Shown here: in pieces, positions 26,841-39,656 of the stretch
Numbering within the stretch: the first letter of the stretch is position 1
Layout: every line of letters starts with the position of its first letter
Origin: Pseudomonas poae
Lineage (GTDB): Bacteria > Pseudomonadota > Gammaproteobacteria > Pseudomonadales > Pseudomonadaceae
DNA length: 64,000 nt
Reading direction: 5' to 3'
Assembly (NCBI GenBank): GCA_028869255.1
Contig: CP110972.1
Coordinates: 1,307,001-1,371,000, forward strand
Notes under the pieces: generated by a model
What the model saw: only the letters and a program-made list of their open reading frames with translations
The model's database searches: none
What the model was told of the DNA's origin: nothing
Made by a program: the position numbers and the translations under genes

Positions 26841-27695
26841 TCAATGGCCCTGCAAGGGAGCAACCGTGACATCGCTCTGACCGCTGTCGGCGAGTGCCTT
26901 GCGGACGAAACCGTTGGCTTTCTGTTCTTCCAGAAACGCCCTGACGTAGGCCGCAGCTGCGACGCATTGCACGGGAACGCCCATCGCTTGGCGAATCGAG
27001 GTGAAGTATCCCTCCAGCACGCGCAACCCGCTGTTGGCTTCGGCAACCTTGAGCAGTGGCTGACGTACACCCGCTGCTGCATCCAGACCCTCGTTCAGAA
27101 ATAGGTCCACCGCGCCTGCGGAGGTCGGCGCACGGACGAGCGATGCATGTTGCTGGGTTCGGCTCAGGTACAAGTCGTAAGCCGCGCCCTGGCCGACGGC
27201 GATCCGCACGCCGGGTTGATCCAGATCTTCCATCTTGTGGAACGGCGAGTCGCTCTTGACCAGATAGGTGCCCTCGATGATTACGTATGGCTCACTGAAG
27301 GCGACCTGGGCTTCGCGCACCGGCTCGATAGCCAGGAACGCGATGTTCCATTGCTGCTGCGCCAAGGCCGCGAACACCTTGCCCGCGGCGTCATACGTGA
27401 TGAACTCGACCGGAACACCCAGTTGTCTACCCAGCTCCACAGCCAGGCTTACGGAAACCCCTTGAGGCTGTCCTGTTTCGGTATTGCGCTGCGCAAGCAC
27501 CGGGTTGCCAAAATTGATGGCGGCTCTGAGTACGCCAGTCGGGGCGAGATCGTTCAGGGCTTCTGCGCTAGGGGTGGGCTTACAGGGTTCTCCAGGGAAG
27601 GTGTCATCGGCCCGAGAGTAGGGCAGTGCGCCGCGCCTGACAATTTCAGGCTCATCAAGCCAGCGTTCTCCATTGACGAACGCTGGCTTGCCCAA
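26841..27695 (-). pseudogene. Family-3 solute-binding protein with disrupted 5' end
   Basis: The body from LAPTGVLRAAINFGNPVLAQ to the end is a normal family-3 binding-protein fold with an uninterrupted frame. However, no ATG, GTG or TTG lies in frame close to where it should begin. The only start available is a TTG at 27695, inside a perfect stem-loop, and the first 50 residues resemble nothing. There is no signal peptide. Either the native start was lost in a rearrangement or an unusual start is used. No ABC permease genes are nearby. Confidence 0.55.
27657..27689. terminator. 12-bp perfect stem-loop upstream of aconitase
   Basis: AAGCCAGCGTTC pairs with GAACGCTGGCTT around a 9-base loop. 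No T-run follows on either side; it may be a terminator remnant or an operator. It occupies the putative start of the binding-protein frame. Confidence 0.45.
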
Positions 27696-27795
27696 CGCTC
27701 AATTTTACTCAGGCCGGCCATTGGTTAGGCTGGGGCCAATTGAACGACCTCTTCGCGTCGTTCGTTCATGCTCTCAATCAGTGAATGACCCATCC

Positions 27796-30477
27796 ATGAT
27801 TTCAGCCGTCGATGCACGTTATTTAAACCATCTTCAAGTGGGTGACATTCGTTACGCCTACGTGGATCTGCACAAAATACTGAGCCGAGACGAACTCTCA
27901 CGCTTGCCCTATTCGATTCGCATCCTGCTGGAGAATGTGGCGCGTTGCTCGCCGGCGGCGCTGGACGGGGTCATCGCCTGCATACGGGACGGCGCGCCCG
28001 CCTGCGAAGTGCCGTTCTATCCCAACAGGTTAATGTTCCACGACACCACCTGTCTGCCGGCGCTGGCCGATTTCGCCGGCATGCGGGACATGGTGGCTGA
28101 AATGGGCGGCGCGCCGCAAACGATGAACCCGATGATTCCGGCGGTGCTGGTCATCGATCATTCCGTGATCGTCGAGCGCTATGCCGAGCCGGATGCCGTC
28201 GAAAAGAACCTGGACATCGATTATCGGCGAAACACCGAGCGTTACGAATTCATCAAGTGGGCGCAAAAGAGCCTGACGAATTTCAAGGTCGTGCCACCGG
28301 GTACCGGGATCATCCACCAAGTCAATATGGAGTCACTGGCCACCGTGGTCTGGGAAAGCCGGACCACCGATGGCCAGCCGCTGCTGCATCCTGACGACAT
28401 CGTCGCAACCGACAGCCACACGCCCATGATCAACGCCATTGGCGTGCTGGGCTGGGGCGTGGGGGAGCTGGAGGGGCAGGCAGCCATGCTGGGCGAGCCG
28501 GTGCCGATCAGTTTTCCTGAAACCGTCGGCATCCGCTTGAGCAATGAACTGCGACCCGGAGTAACCGCCACCGACCTGGCTTTGCGCATCACCCAGATAC
28601 TGCGTGCCAAAGGCGTAGTGGGGAAATTCGTCGAGTTCTGCGGTCCTGGGTTGTCGAGACTCGGCTGGGCGGCACGAGGCACATTGTCGAACATGGCTCC
28701 TGAATACGGTGCCACGGTGGTGTTCTTCCCGTTCGACGACAGCACGATGCAATACATGCACCTGACCGGGCGCAGCGAGGACACCATCGCGCGCATCCAA
28801 GCCTACCTTGAAGCACAAGGTCTATGGCGACACGACTCACTGCCCGAGCCGCACTTCGATGACGTGATCGAGCTGGATCTTGCGGTCATCGAGCCCAGTG
28901 TCGCCGGGCCGCATCAGCCACATCAGTGGCGCAAACTGTCGGATGCCGCACCCTCTTTCCGGCAAGACATCCTGGGGGAGCGTGAGGGCGTAATTGCCCG
29001 CTCCTCGGACCATGAGGCCGAGTACTTCGAGCCTTCGTTTGGCCAGGCGTTGACCCATGGCGCCATTTCTCTGGCCGCGATCACCAGTTGCACCAACACC
29101 GCCAACCCGAGCCAGATGATCCAGGCCGGATTGCTGGCTCGCAACGCCCAACGGCGTGGTTTGCGCAGCAAGCCTTGGGTCAAGACCTCGTTGTCGCCGG
29201 GCTCGCGGGTGGTGGCTGATTACCTGGAGCAAGCGGGCTTGCTGGGCGATTTCTCGGCCCTGGGTTTTGAACTGGCCGGGTTCGGCTGCATGACCTGCAT
29301 CGGTAACTCAGGTAGCCTCGAAGAGCACATGGAGCGCTTTTCCGATCATGGGCTCAAGACCGTGGTGGTGTTGTCCGGTAATCGCAACTTCGAGGGACGG
29401 GTCAATCCGCGCGTGCAGGTCGGTTACCTGGCTTCGCCGGCGCTGGTCGTTGCCTACGCCTTGGCTGGCACGATCAACATGGATATCCAGAACGAGCCGT
29501 TGGGGCAAGATGCGGCGGGCAATGATGTTTATCTGCATGAGCTGATGCCGACCGAAGAGCAGATCCATGCACTGGTCAGGCAGACCGTTCGCCCTGAGCT
29601 GTTCCGCAAGCGCAATGCGATGCTGTGGGACGGCACTCACCACTGGCAGGCGCTGTCGGCCAGCGGAAGTGTGCAATTCCCGTGGGCACCGAATTCAACT
29701 TATTTGCGTCGACCTGTTTATCTGCAAAACGTCAAACCCCAGGCTAGCGCCGAGCTGTTGATTCAAGGCGCGCGGCTGTTGATGGTGTTGGGTGATAACG
29801 TCACCACCGACCACATCTCGCCGGCCAGTGCGATTCCACTCGAAAGCCAGGCCGGGCAGTGGCTGATTGAACGCGGCGAAAACCCCGAGGACCTCAATCA
29901 GTACTCGACTCGCCGCAGCAATCACGAGGTGATGATGCGCGGTGCGTTCGTCAATCGGGCAGTGAGGAATCAGCTGCTGGAGCGACAACCGGGGGAGGGG
30001 GGATTCGCCCTGGCCTACGACGGTTCTGTTCAACGGGTCTACGACGCGGCGCTGAGCTATGTCGCCAAGGAGGTCCCACTGGTGATCATTGCCGGTTTCA
30101 ACTATGGCGCGGGCTCCAGCCGTGATTGGGCTGCCAAGGCGCAGGCCACGCTGGGCGTCAAAGCCGTCATCGCGCAAAGTTTTGAGCGTATCCATCGCAG
30201 CAACCTGATCGGCATGGGTATCTTGCCCATTACCTTTGCAGCGGGGGGCAATGTCGCGAGCTTGCAACTGAGGGGCGATGAGTCACTTGACTTCGGCGGT
30301 CTGGATGCACTGCGGGTGGGCGCCAATCCGGTGACCCTGACGATCAATCGCGCTGACGGTGGGCAGGCGTCGGTGTCGTTGATTCTGCAACTGGATTCCC
30401 AGCAGGAAACCCTCTACTTGAGGGAGGGCGGTATTTTGCCGTACGTCGTGCGTAAGGTCGTGGCCGAGGCGGTTTAA
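27796..30477 (+). CDS. acnA: Aconitate hydratase, AcnA type (additional copy)
   Basis: 893 residues from the ATG at 27796. Fe-S cluster cysteines are in TSCTNTANPSQM and GFGCMTCIGNSG; other signatures are ATDSHTPMINAIGVLGWGVG, GDNVTTDHISPA in the swivel domain and GAGSSRDWAAKA. AcnA interconverts citrate and isocitrate through cis-aconitate in the cytoplasm. The start MISAVDARYLNHLQVGDIRY differs from the housekeeping Pseudomonas AcnA I recall, so this is probably a second copy serving the cluster, perhaps with the CitMHS transporter. It has no clear ribosome-binding site and ends at a strong bidirectional terminator. Confidence 0.88.
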   Translation: MISAVDARYLNHLQVGDIRYAYVDLHKILSRDELSRLPYSIRILLENVARCSPAALDGVIACIRDGAPACEVPFYPNRLMFHDTTCLPALADFAGMRDMVAEMGGAPQTMNPMIPAVLVIDHSVIVERYAEPDAVEKNLDIDYRRNTERYEFIKWAQKSLTNFKVVPPGTGIIHQVNMESLATVVWESRTTDGQPLLHPDDIVATDSHTPMINAIGVLGWGVGELEGQAAMLGEPVPISFPETVGIRLSNELRPGVTATDLALRITQILRAKGVVGKFVEFCGPGLSRLGWAARGTLSNMAPEYGATVVFFPFDDSTMQYMHLTGRSEDTIARIQAYLEAQGLWRHDSLPEPHFDDVIELDLAVIEPSVAGPHQPHQWRKLSDAAPSFRQDILGEREGVIARSSDHEAEYFEPSFGQALTHGAISLAAITSCTNTANPSQMIQAGLLARNAQRRGLRSKPWVKTSLSPGSRVVADYLEQAGLLGDFSALGFELAGFGCMTCIGNSGSLEEHMERFSDHGLKTVVVLSGNRNFEGRVNPRVQVGYLASPALVVAYALAGTINMDIQNEPLGQDAAGNDVYLHELMPTEEQIHALVRQTVRPELFRKRNAMLWDGTHHWQALSASGSVQFPWAPNSTYLRRPVYLQNVKPQASAELLIQGARLLMVLGDNVTTDHISPASAIPLESQAGQWLIERGENPEDLNQYSTRRSNHEVMMRGAFVNRAVRNQLLERQPGEGGFALAYDGSVQRVYDAALSYVAKEVPLVIIAGFNYGAGSSRDWAAKAQATLGVKAVIAQSFERIHRSNLIGMGILPITFAAGGNVASLQLRGDESLDFGGLDALRVGANPVTLTINRADGGQASVSLILQLDSQQETLYLREGGILPYVVRKVVAEAV

Positions 30478-30483
30478 ACCAAA

Positions 30484-30521
30484 AAAGCGGTCTTTGAACT
30501 TCAGTGTTCAAAGACCGCTTT
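30484..30521. terminator. Bidirectional terminator between aconitase and otnC
   Basis: A 16-bp perfect stem (AAAGCGGTCTTTGAAC with its complement) around a six-base loop. On the minus strand it is followed by TTTTTT. It separates the convergent acnA and otnC genes. Confidence 0.9.
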
Positions 30522-30526
30522 GGGGG

Positions 30527-31165
30527 CTACCACTTGACAGCGAACACCTGGCGCAACTCTTCAATTGCGTTTTCACCCAGCGGTGCAGGTTTGGGATCGT
30601 TCATCATCCAGAGCTTTGCCGTTTCCTCCAGCTCTTCCAGGGCGAAACTCGCCTTGGAGACAGAGCTTTCCCAAACCACCGGGCCCAGGCGCTCCAACAT
30701 GACCCCGCGGACCTTGTTGGCCAGTTGCGCCATTTGCGCCGCCACCTCGGGTGAACCGGGGCGCTGGTAGGCAATCAATGGGATGTGACCGACCTTCATG
30801 ACTTGGTAAGGCGTCAATGGCGGCAGGATATCGTCGTTGTTCCACACCCCGGCGAGCGTCAGTGCTACGAGCGAGGTCGAATGGGTGTGAACCACGCCGT
30901 TGACTTCAGGGTTTCGGTCGTACACCTGGCGATGCAATTCGAGGGTTTTCGACGGTTTGCTGCCCGACACCCAAGTACCGTCCCGGCTGACTTTGGCGAT
31001 CTCCTCTGGCCGCAGTCTTCCCAGGCACGCATCAGTGGGGGTGATCAACCAGCCATCCTCCAGGCGCGCACTGATGTTCCCCGCGCTGCCTACGGTGTAG
31101 CCGCGTTCGTAGAGGCTTTTTCCAACGGCGCAGATTTCTTCACGTAGCTGTTCTTCGTTACTCAA
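30527..31165 (-). CDS. otnC: Class II aldolase-type 3-oxo-tetronate-4-phosphate decarboxylase (OtnC-like)
   Basis: 212 residues, the length of OtnC and shorter than bifunctional aldolases. Class II aldolase/adducin marks: YTVGSAGNISARLEDGWLIT, Zn-ligand histidines in VVHTHSTSLVAL, and AYQRPGSPEVAAQM. In the OtnI-OtnK-OtnC pathway this enzyme decarboxylates 3-oxo-tetronate-4-phosphate to DHAP and CO2. The start is a TTG at 31163-31165 that overlaps the TGA of the preceding GntR gene; GGAG eight bases upstream lies inside the GntR coding end, so translation is coupled. Fuculose-phosphate aldolase is an alternative, but the kinase and isomerase partners favour OtnC. Confidence 0.82.
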   Translation of the reverse strand: MSNEEQLREEICAVGKSLYERGYTVGSAGNISARLEDGWLITPTDACLGRLRPEEIAKVSRDGTWVSGSKPSKTLELHRQVYDRNPEVNGVVHTHSTSLVALTLAGVWNNDDILPPLTPYQVMKVGHIPLIAYQRPGSPEVAAQMAQLANKVRGVMLERLGPVVWESSVSKASFALEELEETAKLWMMNDPKPAPLGENAIEELRQVFAVKW

Positions 31166-32127
31166 CGTGTGATCTCCTCGATAAGTGATGTGAGGCCAGT
31201 GCCGAGGCCTGAAAGTGAAGAGGGCGTTGCGGCGGACTCCGATCGTAGTTTCAGGATCGGCGATTTATGGGCAAAAGAGCCGCTCAGGTGCTGTTTCATC
31301 AAATGCGCGGCTTCCAGGTTATGGCCCTGTTCCACCAGCTCGATCATCCGAATGTGTTCGGCGCATTGCTTGTAGAGGCGCTTGCGGTCGATCATCGAGC
31401 GGTATTCGATCAGCCGCCGCATGTTGTTCATCTGCACCAGGATCATGTGATAAAGCGGGTTGCCGGAGAGCTTGATGAATTCCTCGTGGAAACGAATACC
31501 GTTTTTGAGGAGTACATCTGCCGGCAGGTTATCGATGCCGCCGTTGATCATGTCCTGCTGCTCTTTTTTCAAGCGCTGGAGCTTGACCAGATCGTGCAGG
31601 TAAGTCGGTTCTAGGAGTGCCGCGGGCTCGATTAGCGAGCGCACCTTATAAATCTGTTCAAGGGTTTCCGGGGTCTTCGCCACATCCAGGAAGCGCCAGC
31701 CATAACCTGGTTTAGGCTCAGCCCATCCGACCTTAGCCGCGCGATTGAGGATGTCGATGACCTGGGCTTTGGTCAGGTTGTAGCGAGTACGCAGGAATTG
31801 CTCCGTGACCTCACTCGGGATCGCATTGTTCAGCCAGTCTTCCGAAAGTTGGTAATACTCGTCGGGCTCTTCAAGAGGCAGCACCTCGTCATGGATCTGC
31901 GTGGGGTCTTGCACCGACTCCAGCACAAAGAATCCGCGATTGGGCAACTGCTCAAGAGCACCTTGCTCCGAAAGCGAGACCAAGGCTTCCCGGGCGGGAG
32001 AGCGCGAGACATTGAACTCATCGGCGACTTTTTGTGCGCTGAGATGAGCGCCCGGCGCTAGCTCGCCGGTCTGGATCTTCTGCCGGATCTCGGCAGCGAT
32101 TCGTTGTACTAGGGCGCTTGAGGCCAT
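31162..32127 (-). CDS. GntR/FCD regulator with tandem winged helices
   Basis: 321 residues from the ATG at 32127 (GTG 32139 possible), much longer than the ~230 usual for FCD-type GntR proteins. Order: GntR winged helix (SAQKVADEFNVSRSPAREAL), linker, a second winged-helix-like block (LRTRYNLTKAQVIDILNRAA, GWAEPKPGYGWRFL), then the FCD helical effector domain (RSLIEPAALLEPTYL, FHEEFIKLSGNPLYHMIL). It has a frameshifted paralogue at 15504-16495. It forms a coupled operon with otnC, so it is probably its repressor. A GTGCAA-N4-TTGCAC dyad lies upstream. Confidence 0.87.
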   Translation of the reverse strand: MASSALVQRIAAEIRQKIQTGELAPGAHLSAQKVADEFNVSRSPAREALVSLSEQGALEQLPNRGFFVLESVQDPTQIHDEVLPLEEPDEYYQLSEDWLNNAIPSEVTEQFLRTRYNLTKAQVIDILNRAAKVGWAEPKPGYGWRFLDVAKTPETLEQIYKVRSLIEPAALLEPTYLHDLVKLQRLKKEQQDMINGGIDNLPADVLLKNGIRFHEEFIKLSGNPLYHMILVQMNNMRRLIEYRSMIDRKRLYKQCAEHIRMIELVEQGHNLEAAHLMKQHLSGSFAHKSPILKLRSESAATPSSLSGLGTGLTSLIEEITR

Positions 32128-32253
32128 AACTGTTATCACTTACGCAATGGGTGGCGACAGAACACAATCCGGGTCAGGATTGTGAGATCAGATGCTGCAT
32201 GGCTCCGATTCGATCAGGTTTTATCGCGTATGACTACTTTTTAGCATGGCATT

Positions 32254-32269
32254 GTGCAAAAAATTGCAC
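32254..32269. promoter_or_regulatory. Dyad GTGCAA-N4-TTGCAC upstream of the GntR-otnC operon
   Basis: A perfect 6-bp inverted repeat about 130 bases before the GntR start. Candidate autoregulatory operator, by position and symmetry only. Confidence 0.4.
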
Positions 32270-32278
32270 GTATCTGAT

Positions 32279-33901
32279 TCACATTTTGAAGTGCTGCACC
32301 ATGGCATTCAGCTCCAGAGCCAGCAGGCCAAGGGATTGAGAAGCGCTTGTGGTTTGTTGCGAGCCGGTCGCTGACTGAACGGAGAGGTCACGTATATTGA
32401 GCAGGTTTCGGTCCACCGAGCGTGCCACGTGGGCCTGTTCTTCGGTAGCCGTGGTGATCATCAGGTTTCGTTGGTTGATGTCATCGTTGGCGGCCACGAT
32501 TTCTGCCAGCGCACTTTGGGTAGATTGGGCCAGCGACAGCGTAAGTCGGGTGTTTTCACTGCTGCTGAGCATGGTCGACACGGCGGTATCCGTTCCGCTC
32601 TGGATACCGCTGATCATGGCTTCGATTTCTCGGGTGGACTGTGCGGTGCGGTGCGCCAGCGCGCGGACCTCGTCGGCGACTACCGCGAAACCACGTCCGG
32701 CGTCACCCGCCCGTGCTGCCTCGATGGCAGCGTTTAGCGCCAACAGGTTGGTTTGTTCGGCGATCGTGCGAATCACGTCCAACACTTTCCCAATGCCCTG
32801 TGCCTGTTGCGCCAGGCCTTCCACTTGGCTGGAGCTCAATTGCACGTCTCGGGTAAGCGTTTCGATTGCCCCCAAGGTTTCAACCATGCGCTGTTGGCCT
32901 CGAAGAGCAATGTCCCGGGACGCCACCGACAGCTCTGAAGTGGACTGCGCGTTGCGTGCTACTTCCTCAATGGCGGCAGTCATTTCATTGACCGCCGTGG
33001 CTGCCTGTTCGATTTCTGCGTGTTGCTGCTGAATATCCTGGCCTGACGCCGCGGTGACGGTGTTCAGCTGGGCAGTGGCGCTGGTCAGCTGTTTCGATGA
33101 GCCGGAGATCCGACCCAGGGTTTGGATCAGGTTGTCCTGCATGGTCGCCAGGGATTCGAGCAGACGGGAGGTTTCGTCATTTCCAGTCGGTTGAATGGTT
33201 TTGCTTAGATCCCCCTCGGCAATCGTCCTGGCCGCTCTTACCGCTACATTGAGCGGTGCAGTGATGCTGCGGGTCAGCAGCCATGCCACCAGGATTGTGC
33301 CAATGCCGACCAGGATGATAACCAGCACGACTCCCCTGACGGCGCTTTGATAAGCATCGACCGAGTGATTGCCAGCAGCTTCCGCGCCTTGGTTCGAGCG
33401 TTCGATCAGGTCGTCGAAGTTTTTCGTCATCTGGTCGTACGAGTCCCTGATGCTCATCAAAAATTCCCTGGCCCCGGTCTTATCTCCTTGACGAGAAAGC
33501 TTGAGCAATTCGAGGTGATTTTTTGCATAAACCTCAAGGCTGGCGTTGAAGGCGTTCAAGCGATCTTTTTCTTCGTCGCTGACCAGCAGTTGTCCGTAGC
33601 GTTGCATCTGCTCACGGACTTGTTGCAGGCGCCCCGCGGTCTTTTCCTCGTAGGACTGCATATCTTTTTCGCTGACTGAAAGGATGTGCTGCATCGACCC
33701 CATGCGGTAGCGGTTCAACGCCGCATTCGCCGCTCCCAGCGCCCGAACCCGCTGGAGCCAATTGTCTTTGATCTGGATCGATTGGTCCTGCACCTCGTCA
33801 ATCTGTCGCAGGGCGAATACCCCTAGCGCGACGCTCAGCGCGGCAATGATGACGAACCCGAGGATCATTCGACCGGCGATTGAGAGATGTCTTGGCATCA
33901 T
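32279..33901 (-). CDS. Methyl-accepting chemotaxis protein (4-helix-bundle type)
   Basis: 540 residues from the ATG at 33901 (AAGGGA upstream). TM1 ([20 protein letters not shown]), a periplasmic helical bundle (about 30-190), TM2 ([19 protein letters not shown]), HAMP and the signalling hairpin [20 protein letters not shown]. It is a relative of the receptor at 3955-5595 but differs in the sensor. Placed between the otnC operon and the glycolytic operon, it may detect the acid-sugar substrate or a product of the island. Its promoter region (33902-34220) faces the pyk operon. Confidence 0.92.
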   Translation of the reverse strand: MMPRHLSIAGRMILGFVIIAALSVALGVFALRQIDEVQDQSIQIKDNWLQRVRALGAANAALNRYRMGSMQHILSVSEKDMQSYEEKTAGRLQQVREQMQRYGQLLVSDEEKDRLNAFNASLEVYAKNHLELLKLSRQGDKTGAREFLMSIRDSYDQMTKNFDDLIERSNQGAEAAGNHSVDAYQSAVRGVVLVIILVGIGTILVAWLLTRSITAPLNVAVRAARTIAEGDLSKTIQPTGNDETSRLLESLATMQDNLIQTLGRISGSSKQLTSATAQLNTVTAASGQDIQQQHAEIEQAATAVNEMTAAIEEVARNAQSTSELSVASRDIALRGQQRMVETLGAIETLTRDVQLSSSQVEGLAQQAQGIGKVLDVIRTIAEQTNLLALNAAIEAARAGDAGRGFAVVADEVRALAHRTAQSTREIEAMISGIQSGTDTAVSTMLSSSENTRLTLSLAQSTQSALAEIVAANDDINQRNLMITTATEEQAHVARSVDRNLLNIRDLSVQSATGSQQTTSASQSLGLLALELNAMVQHFKM

Positions 33902-34132
33902 GAGTGGTGTCCCTTCATTAGAGTGGCGTAGTCCGAGTCTTGACCGGAAACGTGTGTTTGTATGGGGCAAAATAATATTGCATTTTTATGCGTCAATATG
34001 CCAATATTTTTTGGCTGCCTTCTGAGGCGACTGAATCTGCAAACTTTGCTTTTGGTCAGAGAATATTGGGGGATCTCTCCATTAGAGACCAAGCGTGGGT
34101 TGCCGTCAGCGCTCATGGCTTTTTCAGTAGAT

Positions 34133-34156
34133 TGAATATTTACGTTCAAATATTCA
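34133..34156. promoter_or_regulatory. Perfect dyad TGAATATTT-N6-AAATATTCA upstream of pyk
   Basis: A 9-bp inverted repeat 65 bases before the pyk start, in an AT-rich 320-bp gap shared with the divergent chemoreceptor gene. Further AATATTG/CAATAT elements lie at 33966-34015. The half-site is also in the dehydrogenase promoters at 17029 and 22393, hinting at a common regulator. Confidence 0.5.
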
Positions 34157-34220
34157 TCGGGCAAACCCGGATTTTCTTTAGCCGTTCAATAATAAAACCT
34201 TGTTCGAGGAAGCATCTGTC

Positions 34221-37146
<2,926 letters not shown>

Positions 37147-37149
37147 GCC

Positions 37150-37929
37150 ATGTCGACCTCTGCGAACAAGAAGAAACTGGTCATCGGTAACTGGAAGATG
37201 AATGGCAGTAGCGCCGCCAGCGCGGCCTTGCTACGGGGGCTGTTGCCGGTGATTTCGAGTTTCGAACGTGTCGAAATCGCGCTTTGCCCGCCGTATCCCT
37301 ATCTCGCTACCGTCGCGGATCTGCTCGATGATTCGGACGTTGTACTGGGCGCCCAGAACCTCAGTACTGAGCTGTCAGGTGCTCACACGGGGGAGGTCAG
37401 CGGCTCCATGCTTGGCGATATTGGCTGTCGCTTCGTGTTGGTCGGACACTCCGAGCGTCGGGCGCTGTATGGCGAAGATGATGCCTGTGTGGCGAAGAAA
37501 TTTGCTACGGCTTTGCAGGCCGGGCTCATTCCGGTCCTGTGTGTTGGCGAGACCCTTGCCCAGCGCCAGAGCGGCGAAACGCAAACCGTCGTCACCACTC
37601 AGTTGCATGCCGTACTCAAGGCCGTGGGCATTGATGAATTGGCCAAAGGCGTGATTGCCTATGAGCCGGTGTGGGCCATAGGCACGGGCGAAACGGCGAC
37701 ACCTGAACAGGCGCAAGCGGTGCATCGCCACATCCGGCAATGGTTGGCTGACCATGACTGTGTAGCCGCCGATTGCAGGATTTTGTACGGCGGAAGTGTG
37801 AAGGCCGACAATGCAGAGCGATTGTTCAATCAGCCAGACATAGACGGCGGCTTGATCGGCGGTGCATCCCTGGACGCGATGTTCTTCGCTGCCATCTGCG
37901 AGGCAGCCCAGGCCAAGCCGACGATCTGA
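37150..37929 (+). CDS. tpiA: Triosephosphate isomerase
   Basis: 259 residues. All catalytic signatures are intact: NWKMNG (Asn/Lys), VLVGHSERR (His), AYEPVWAIGTG (Glu and flexible loop) and LYGGSVKADN (phosphate loop). It interconverts DHAP and glyceraldehyde-3-phosphate. It follows eno by three bases and precedes gapN by about 100 bases. In this operon it would pull the DHAP made by OtnC into lower glycolysis. Pseudomonas also has a housekeeping tpiA elsewhere, so this is presumably a paralogue. Confidence 0.95.
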   Translation: MSTSANKKKLVIGNWKMNGSSAASAALLRGLLPVISSFERVEIALCPPYPYLATVADLLDDSDVVLGAQNLSTELSGAHTGEVSGSMLGDIGCRFVLVGHSERRALYGEDDACVAKKFATALQAGLIPVLCVGETLAQRQSGETQTVVTTQLHAVLKAVGIDELAKGVIAYEPVWAIGTGETATPEQAQAVHRHIRQWLADHDCVAADCRILYGGSVKADNAERLFNQPDIDGGLIGGASLDAMFFAAICEAAQAKPTI

Positions 37930-38026
37930 TCGTTGCGCCCTATGAATTCTTTTGAATGTGTAGACGCGGGGGCTCGGATCGATCCTGTCTCCCGACCCGC
38001 GTCGCCTACAAGCACCGAGGTATGAA

Positions 38027-39651
38027 ATGACTTTGAACAGCCGTCTCGAAGCACTGTTCCCAAGCGCTGACGACATTCCCGCCCAGTACCGCCCAGGCCC
38101 AGCGATCGAACAGCGAGAGTATCTCGTCAACGGTGAGCTGCGATTGTGGGAAGGTCCAGTGGCGGCCGTGCGCAGCCCTGTGTGCCTGAAAAAGAATCAG
38201 GCCATGCGTCCGTCATTCTGGGCAGTACGCCGTTGCTGGATGCGCAGGCCGCCATGACCGCATTGGACGCCGCGGTGCAGGCTTATGACCGGGGCCAGGG
38301 TGCCTGGCCGACCCTGCGCGTGGTCGAGCGCATTCGCCACGTCGAGGCTTTCCTCAAGCGCATGCGTGAACAACGCGAAGCTGTCGTGAAGCTGTTGATG
38401 TGGGAGATCGGCAAGAATCTCAAGGACTCCGAGAAAGAGTTCGACCGCACTTGCGACTACATCGTCGACACCATCAATGCCCTGAAGGAACTGGATCGTC
38501 GATCCAGCCGTTTCGAGTTGGAACAGGACACCCTGGGGCAGATCCGTCGCGTGCCGCTGGGGGTGACGCTGTGCATGGGGCCTTACAACTACCCACTTAA
38601 CGAAACGTTCACCACATTGATTCCAGCCTTGATCATGGGCAATACCGTGGTGTTCAAACCCGCCAAGTTTGGCGTGCTGCTGATCCGACCTTTGCTTGAA
38701 GCGTTCCGTGACAGCTTTCCGGCTGGCGTCATTAACATTATCTACGGTAGCGGACGAGAGACTGTCAGCGCGTTAATGGCCAGTGGCAAGATCGACGTCT
38801 TCGCATTCATTGGCACCAACAAGGCCGCCAGCGATCTGAAAAAACTGCATCCCAAGCCACATCGCTTGCGGGCTGCACTCGGCCTGGATGCCAAGAATCC
38901 GGGCATCGTCCTGCCGGATGTTGATCTGGATAACGCTGTATCCGAAACCGTTACCGGTTCCCTGTCGTTCAACGGGCAACGTTGCACGGCACTGAAAATC
39001 CTCTTCGTTCATGAGAGTGTAGTTGACGCTTTTCTGGATAAGTTTCAATCCAGGCTTGCCCAGTTGAAACCCGGCATGCCCTGGGAAGCCGGAGTGGCTT
39101 TGACGCCATTGCCGGAGCCCGGCAAGACTGAGTTTCTCACTGGCCTTGTGGCCGACGCCGTCAGCAAAGGCGCCAGGGTGGTCAATGCCGGAGGTGGTGA
39201 AGTCTGCGAGACATTCTTCTACCCGGCGTTGCTTTACCCGGTGACCGCCGAGATGCGGGTGTATCACGAAGAGCAGTTCGGACCGGTCGTGCCGGTGGTG
39301 GTCTACCGTGACCTGGAAACGGTCATCGACTACGTCCTCGACTCGGACTTCGGCCAGCAAATGAGTATTTTCGGCAACGACCCCGCACAAGTGGGGCGAC
39401 TGGTGGATGCGTTCGCCAATCAGGTGGGGCGGATCAACATCAACGCGCAATGCCAGCGTGGGCCGGACAGCTTTCCTTTCAATGGTCGTAAAAACTCTGC
39501 CGAAGGCACCTTGTCAGTCCATGATGCGTTGCGGGTCTTTTCCATCCGGACGTTGGTGGCCACCAAGTTCCAGGAGAGCAACAAAGAGTTGGTCAGCGAC
39601 ATCATTCGTCGGCGTGAGTCGAGTTTCCTGACCACCGATTACATCTTCTAG
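38027..39651 (+). pseudogene. gapN: Non-phosphorylating NADP-type glyceraldehyde-3-phosphate dehydrogenase (GapN), frameshifted
   Basis: About 541 residues when read across the lesion. The start MTLNSRLEALFPSADDIPAQ runs to 38189-38193, where a run of five A should be six; after that the aldehyde-dehydrogenase frame is open to 39651. Motifs: MGPYNYPLNE, FKPAKFGVLL, FIGTNKAASDL, catalytic Cys in FNGQRCTALK, EEQFGPVVPVV and INAQCQRGPDSFPF (GapN-like phosphate site). The segment normally holding the general-base Glu (LELGGK) reads LGLDAKNP here. GapN oxidises G3P straight to 3-phosphoglycerate, bypassing Gap and Pgk, neither of which is in the operon. Confidence 0.85.
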
Positions 39652-39656
39652 GGGGC

